From: Eubacterium sp.
Lineage (GTDB): Bacteria; Bacillota; Clostridia; Lachnospirales; Lachnospiraceae
Direction: 5' to 3'
NCBI GenBank assembly: GCA_021442545.1
Contig: JABUSX010000371.1
Span: 1 to 7,290 of the forward strand
Length of the DNA: 7,290 nt
In this document: piece after piece, positions 4,558 to 7,290 of the stretch
How the letters are laid out: each line of letters begins with the position of its first letter
Position numbering within the stretch: position 1 is the stretch's first letter
Translations under genes and position numbers: made by a program
Notes under the pieces: generated by a model
Seen by the model: the letters and a program-made list of their open reading frames with translations, nothing else
Told to the model about the DNA's origin: nothing
Databases searched by the model: none

Positions 4558-6234
4558 ATGGAACTTAAGACCGATATCGAAATTGCGCAGGAAGCTGCTC
4601 CGCTGAATATCCGTGAGATCGCCGCCTCTGTCGGCATCGAGGATGAGTACATTGAACTGTACGGAAATCTGAAGGCTAAGATCAATTACAATATTCTGAA
4701 AGAAAAAGCGGATACACCGGACGGAAAGCTGATCCTCGTAACCGCGATCACGCCGACACCCGCCGGTGAAGGCAAGACCACGACGGCAGTCGGTCTGGCA
4801 GACGGTCTGCGCAAGATCGGAAAGAAGTCCGTTGCGGCACTTCGTGAGCCGAGCCTCGGACCGGTTTTCGGAGTCAAGGGCGGTGCAGCCGGCGGCGGTT
4901 ATGCACAGGTCATTCCGATGGAAGATATCAACCTGCATTTCACGGGCGATTTCCATGCGATCGGCGCGGCGAACAACCTGCTTGCGGCCATGCTCGACAA
5001 TCACATTCAGCAGGGAAACAGCCTCGGCATCGATCCGAAGCAGATCACCTGGAAACGTGCGGTCGACATGAATGACCGTCAGCTTCGTCATATCGTAGAC
5101 GGTATCGGCGGCAAGGCGCAGGGCGTTCCGCGTGAAGATGGTTTTGATATTACAGTTGCATCCGAGATCATGGCTGTTCTCTGCCTTGCATCCGATATTC
5201 CGGACCTGAAAGAACGTCTGGCCAGTATCATCGTCGGCTACACGTACGACGGAAAACCCGTTACGGCAAGGGATCTGAAGGCGCAGGGCGCCATGGCCGC
5301 TCTCCTGAAGGATGCGCTGAAGCCGAACCTTGCACAGACGCTTGAACATACACCGGCCTTCATCCACGGCGGTCCGTTTGCCAATATCGCTCACGGCTGC
5401 AACAGCGTCATGGCAACACGTCTTGCCCTGAAGATGGGTGATTACATCGTAACGGAAGCCGGCTTCGCAGCCGACCTCGGCGCCGAAAAATTCCTGGACA
5501 TCAAATGCCGCATGACCGGTCTGAAACCGGATGCAGTTGTCGTTGTCGCAACGGTCCGCGCACTGAAATATCACGGCGGCGTTCCCAAGGCCGACCTGAA
5601 CAACGAAAATCTGGAAGCCCTTGAAAAAGGCTTGCCGAACCTGCTTCAGCACGTTGACAACATCAAGAACGTATTCGGCGTTCCCTGTGTTGTGGCGATC
5701 AATGCCTTCCCGGCCGATACAAAGGCAGAGCTTGATCTGGTCGAAGCAAAATGCAATGAGCTCGGCGTCAATGTTGCCCTGTCTGAAGTCTGGGCCAAGG
5801 GCGGCGAAGGCGGCAAGGTCCTTGCGGAAGAAGTGGTGCGCCTCTGTGAAGAGCCGAACAACTTCCGCTTCTCCTACGATGCCGAAGATACGATCGAAAA
5901 CAAGCTCAAAGCGATCTGCACAAAGATCTATCACGCTGACGGTGTTGAACTGACGGCCGCAGCGAAAAAGCAGGCAAAACAGCTGACAGATCTCGGCTTC
6001 GGAAACATGCCGATCTGCATGGCAAAGACACAGTACAGCTTCTCGGATGATGCGGCTCTGCTCGGAGCCCCCAGAGGCTTTACCGTTACGGTGCGCAACC
6101 TGAAGGTGAGTGCAGGAGCCGGCTTCATCGTGGCTCTGACAGGCGATATCATGACCATGCCCGGACTGCCGAAGGTTCCGGCAGCCGAAAAGATCGATGT
6201 CGACGAGAACGGAAAGATCACGGGCCTGTTCTGA
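4558..6234 (+). CDS. fhs: Formate-tetrahydrofolate ligase
   Basis: A complete 558-residue protein of the usual family length. It joins formate to tetrahydrofolate using ATP to give 10-formyl-tetrahydrofolate, ADP and phosphate, in the cytoplasm, feeding purine synthesis, formyl-Met-tRNA and, in acetogens, the methyl branch of the Wood-Ljungdahl pathway. Diagnostic segments are the P-loop TPAGEGKT (67-74), [19 protein letters not shown] (96-114) and FTGDFHAI (128-135); [13 protein letters not shown] follows in the central part and [20 protein letters not shown] is a typical C-terminus. AAGGAG (4543-4548) lies 9 bases before the ATG. Two in-frame stops, TGA then TAA (6232-6237), end it. Transcription probably starts at the 4296-4324 promoter and passes through the 68-nt repeats, which may modulate expression. 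A formate-channel gene follows on the same strand. Confidence 0.98.
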   Translation: MELKTDIEIAQEAAPLNIREIAASVGIEDEYIELYGNLKAKINYNILKEKADTPDGKLILVTAITPTPAGEGKTTTAVGLADGLRKIGKKSVAALREPSLGPVFGVKGGAAGGGYAQVIPMEDINLHFTGDFHAIGAANNLLAAMLDNHIQQGNSLGIDPKQITWKRAVDMNDRQLRHIVDGIGGKAQGVPREDGFDITVASEIMAVLCLASDIPDLKERLASIIVGYTYDGKPVTARDLKAQGAMAALLKDALKPNLAQTLEHTPAFIHGGPFANIAHGCNSVMATRLALKMGDYIVTEAGFAADLGAEKFLDIKCRMTGLKPDAVVVVATVRALKYHGGVPKADLNNENLEALEKGLPNLLQHVDNIKNVFGVPCVVAINAFPADTKAELDLVEAKCNELGVNVALSEVWAKGGEGGKVLAEEVVRLCEEPNNFRFSYDAEDTIENKLKAICTKIYHADGVELTAAAKKQAKQLTDLGFGNMPICMAKTQYSFSDDAALLGAPRGFTVTVRNLKVSAGAGFIVALTGDIMTMPGLPKVPAAEKIDVDENGKITGLF

Positions 6235-6258
6235 TAAAAGAAGTACAGGAATGTCAGA

Positions 6259-6275
6259 AGCAGAGAAATTCTGCT
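6259..6275 (+). other. Small hairpin after fhs
   Basis: AGCAGA (6259-6264) and TCTGCT (6270-6275) flank a 5-base loop. No T-run follows, so termination is unlikely. Confidence 0.35.
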
Positions 6276-6287
6276 GAAAATCCGAAG

Positions 6288-6337
6288 CCGGCCGGAACGA
6301 AAGGATTCAGATCTGTCCTGCAGTTTCGTTCTGCCGG
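6288..6337 (+). other. Large hairpin in the fhs-focA intergenic region
   Basis: GAACGAAA (6295-6302) pairs perfectly with TTTCGTTC (6324-6331). Outside a small internal loop, CCGGC (6288-6292) pairs with GCCGG (6333-6337), 13 pairs in all. The 21-base apical part contains GGA/TCC and the palindrome CAGATCTG. No T-run follows. It may stabilise a processed end or modulate the fhs-to-channel read-through ratio. A clear promoter for the downstream gene was not found: GTGACG and TAAAAA 16 bp apart near 6346-6373 are too weak to call. Confidence 0.55.
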
Positions 6338-6397
6338 GGAACGGGTGACGACGACGAAAACAGAAGATAAAAATGTATTTATGCAGGGGAAAAGATC

Positions 6398-7243
6398 ATG
6401 TTTCTGACACCGGCTGAAATTGCATCCGCAACTGTCGAAAACGGAATTAAAAAAACATCTCTTCCGATCTGGAAGATGATCCTTCTCGGGATCATGGCCG
6501 GTGCATTTATTGCATTTGCCGCAGAAGGATCCAATATGGCTGCCTCCCATCTGCTTTCCCAGCCTGAGACGTTCGGTCTCGGAAAGCTGGTGGCCGGCGT
6601 GATCTTTCCGGCCGGTCTGATACTGGTCGTGATCTGCGGAGCAGAATTGTTTACCGGAAATTCACTGATTCTGATGAGCGTTCTTTCGAAGAAGGCCACG
6701 GTCGGCGGACTTTTGAAAAACTGGGTCTTCGTCTACATCGGCAATCTCATCGGAAGCGTTCTGATCGCATTCTTTATTGCGAAGAGCGGTCAGCTTTCCG
6801 CTTCATCGGCAGAACTTGCGGGAATGACGATCAAGATCGCGGCAGGGAAGGTCGCACTGCCGTTCGGAAGTGCAGTGATCCTCGGTATTCTCTGCAACTG
6901 GCTTGTCTGCGCAGCCGTCTGGATGGCCACGGGGGCAAAAGACATTACGGGAAAGATCTTTGCCATCTTTTTCCCCATCATGCTGTTTATCGTAAGCGGT
7001 TTCGAGCACAGCGTGGCGAATATGTATTACATTCCTGCCGGCATCTTTGCAAAGGCGGTTCCGGCTTACGCAGAGGCGGCACTTGCACTCGGGGTGACCG
7101 AAGAACAGATGGCCTCACTGAACTGGGGTGCCTTATTTGGATCAAACCTGCTTCCGGTCACGATCGGAAACGTAATCGGCGGAGCCGTCTTTATGGGAAT
7201 GATCTACTGGTTCGTATATCTGAGAAAATCTGAGAAGAAGTAA
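6398..7243 (+). CDS. focA: Formate/nitrite transporter (FNT) family channel, probably formate
   Basis: A 281-residue inner-membrane protein of normal FNT length with six predicted membrane helices at roughly 27-47, 63-82, 106-128, 157-178, 187-203 and 248-273. Family signatures are GAELFTGN (81-88), which forms the gating loop region, NWLVC (167-171), FEHSVANMYYIP (202-213) with the conserved pore His204, and LLPVTIGNVIGGAVF (251-265). FNT proteins are pentameric channels in which each protomer passes formate, nitrite, hydrosulfide or similar small anions. Position directly after fhs favours formate, either uptake for C1 metabolism or export in fermentation, so the focA name rests on context; nitrite or hydrosulfide cannot be excluded. 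AGGGGA (6385-6390) lies 7 bases before the ATG. The C-terminus is short and lysine-rich. Ends TAA. Confidence 0.92.
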   Translation: MFLTPAEIASATVENGIKKTSLPIWKMILLGIMAGAFIAFAAEGSNMAASHLLSQPETFGLGKLVAGVIFPAGLILVVICGAELFTGNSLILMSVLSKKATVGGLLKNWVFVYIGNLIGSVLIAFFIAKSGQLSASSAELAGMTIKIAAGKVALPFGSAVILGILCNWLVCAAVWMATGAKDITGKIFAIFFPIMLFIVSGFEHSVANMYYIPAGIFAKAVPAYAEAALALGVTEEQMASLNWGALFGSNLLPVTIGNVIGGAVFMGMIYWFVYLRKSEKK

Positions 7244-7252
7244 GAAAAAGAA

Positions 7253-7270
7253 GCAGTGAAAAATCGCTGC
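7253..7270 (+). other. Hairpin after the channel gene, near the window edge
   Basis: GCAGTGA (7253-7259) pairs with TCGCTGC (7264-7270) around AAAA, with one G:U pair. GCTGC (7266-7270) can alternatively pair with GCAGC (7282-7286). No T-run is seen before the window ends, so a terminator cannot be confirmed. Confidence 0.35.
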
Positions 7271-7290
7271 AGAAATCATGCGCAGCAGAA

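Noticed and set aside
4519..5934. Reverse-strand ORF of 471 codons opposite fhs
   Set aside because: It lies entirely antisense to the clearly real fhs gene, its product resembles no family I know, and long antisense frames are common in codon-biased genes.

Overview
This window looks like a chromosomal segment of a moderately GC-rich member of the Bacillota. The signs are AGGAG-type ribosome sites before most genes, TTGAAx-17-TATAAT-type promoters, a tRNA gene without an encoded CCA, and one-carbon and sugar-fermentation genes typical of gut anaerobes. An Erysipelotrichia-like host is my guess; nothing here proves it. All convincing genes are on the + strand.

Left block (1-3914): a sugar-phosphate catabolic cluster. 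It starts inside a zinc-dependent medium-chain dehydrogenase of the L-sorbose-1-phosphate reductase type, whose first ~35-40 residues lie outside the window. Two different class II (zinc) aldolase/adducin proteins follow. The first (1259-2335) resembles the aldolase half of the fused aldolase/short-chain dehydrogenase proteins, without the dehydrogenase half. The second (2622-3914) holds two tandem aldolase domains, and the second domain has lost most of its active-site residues. Together they suggest oxidation or reduction of a sugar phosphate followed by retro-aldol cleavage; the substrate cannot be read from the sequence. The two aldolase genes are separated by an array of 31/32-bp tandem repeats. 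Each complete unit carries a 12-bp palindrome, and the centres are spaced an average of 31.5 bp, close to three helical turns.

Middle block (3915-4557): non-protein DNA with dense signals. In order these are a long-stem terminator, a near-consensus promoter, tRNA-Ala(GGC) with the G3:U70 identity pair, a perfect 11-bp-stem terminator, a second near-consensus promoter, and a leader of 2.6 tandem 68-nt repeats running up to the fhs ribosome site. The repeats contain a chain of three tiny ORFs joined by ATGA stop/start overlaps, and two terminator-like AAAAGGC/GCCTTTT hairpins at the repeat junctions.

Right block (4558-7243): fhs (formate-tetrahydrofolate ligase) and a formate/nitrite-family channel (focA-like), separated by 163 bp that can fold into a large hairpin. 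The channel could move formate across the membrane while the ligase activates it onto tetrahydrofolate.

The most unusual items are the 68-nt leader repeats with coupled mini-ORFs, the helically phased palindrome array between the aldolase genes, and the degenerate second domain of the tandem aldolase.
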